Source: Rhyzopertha dominica (Eukaryota > Arthropoda > Insecta > Coleoptera > Bostrichidae). From it: a DNA stretch of 64,000 nt. The notes beneath the pieces were generated by a model that was not told the DNA's origin, made no database searches, and was given only the letters and a program-made list of their open reading frames with translations. How positions within the stretch are numbered: position 1 is the stretch's first letter; each line of letters starts with the position of its first letter. Of this stretch, positions 63,904-64,000 are shown piece by piece. The stretch spans positions 1,240,001 through 1,304,000 of the forward strand of contig QCXZ01000086.1 of NCBI GenBank assembly GCA_025024175.1, in the 5' to 3' direction. The position numbers and the translations under genes are program-made.

Positions 63904-64000
63904 TCTAACACAGTTTTATTATTCATTACAGCCAATTTGATTTTTAAAAAATATTTAGTTAAGCAGTGAAAATGTGAATCCCAACATTCAACTGCAATTT

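Overview
The window is nuclear DNA from an insect, most likely holometabolous. It is AT-rich, full of decayed transposable elements, and carries a large satellite array and the exons of an insect-type Dpr immunoglobulin gene. The order cannot be fixed from the sequence alone. Sixteen single N bases and one run of exactly 100 N show a draft assembly.

Only one host gene is well supported. It is on the + strand at 45311-47978: two immunoglobulin-domain exons and a short terminal exon that ends in a hydrophobic tail. All three internal junctions have GT/AG signals and matching phase 1. The product is a Dpr (defective proboscis extension response) family neuronal recognition protein. Its signal-peptide exon was not found, so much of 1-45310 may be its first intron or upstream region. 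Several GC-richer islands (about 4.3, 15.5, 20.3, 21.7, 28.0, 29.3, 37.3, 41.5 and 43.4 kb) look like candidate regulatory or conserved non-coding sequence rather than exons.

1-30 kb is mostly unique AT-rich DNA with relics: a minus-strand DDE transposase relic (4.9-5.5 kb), MITE-like elements (9.1 and 18.7 kb), a dispersed repeat pair (3.5 and 11.6 kb), a degenerate repeat array (13.1-14.9 kb) and a non-LTR endonuclease relic (24.3 kb). 30.6-36.3 kb is a composite repeat region: a 1.84-kb imperfect palindrome, then 3.4 copies of a 293-bp tandem repeat, then more than three copies of a ~650-bp tandem repeat. The last of these shares a ~280-bp core with both palindrome arms. A mariner transposase scrap follows at 36.75 kb. 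At 38122-40267 lies a 2146-bp DDE transposon with 41-bp terminal inverted repeats, TA target duplication and a broken transposase; it belongs to the same family as the relic at 4.9 kb. 45.3-48.1 kb is the Dpr gene, with a non-LTR endonuclease relic in its last intron. 50.3-61.3 kb is a satellite of ~232-bp units (about 44 copies) with degenerate edges, sub-blocks of different variants and a 100-N gap. The ~1.5 kb on the two sides of the gap repeat the same series of private variants. 61.6-64 kb holds a 300-bp tandem duplication, a reverse transcriptase relic and a fold-back MITE.

No tRNA, rRNA, CRISPR or bacterial-type operon was found. Coordinates of decayed elements are approximate.
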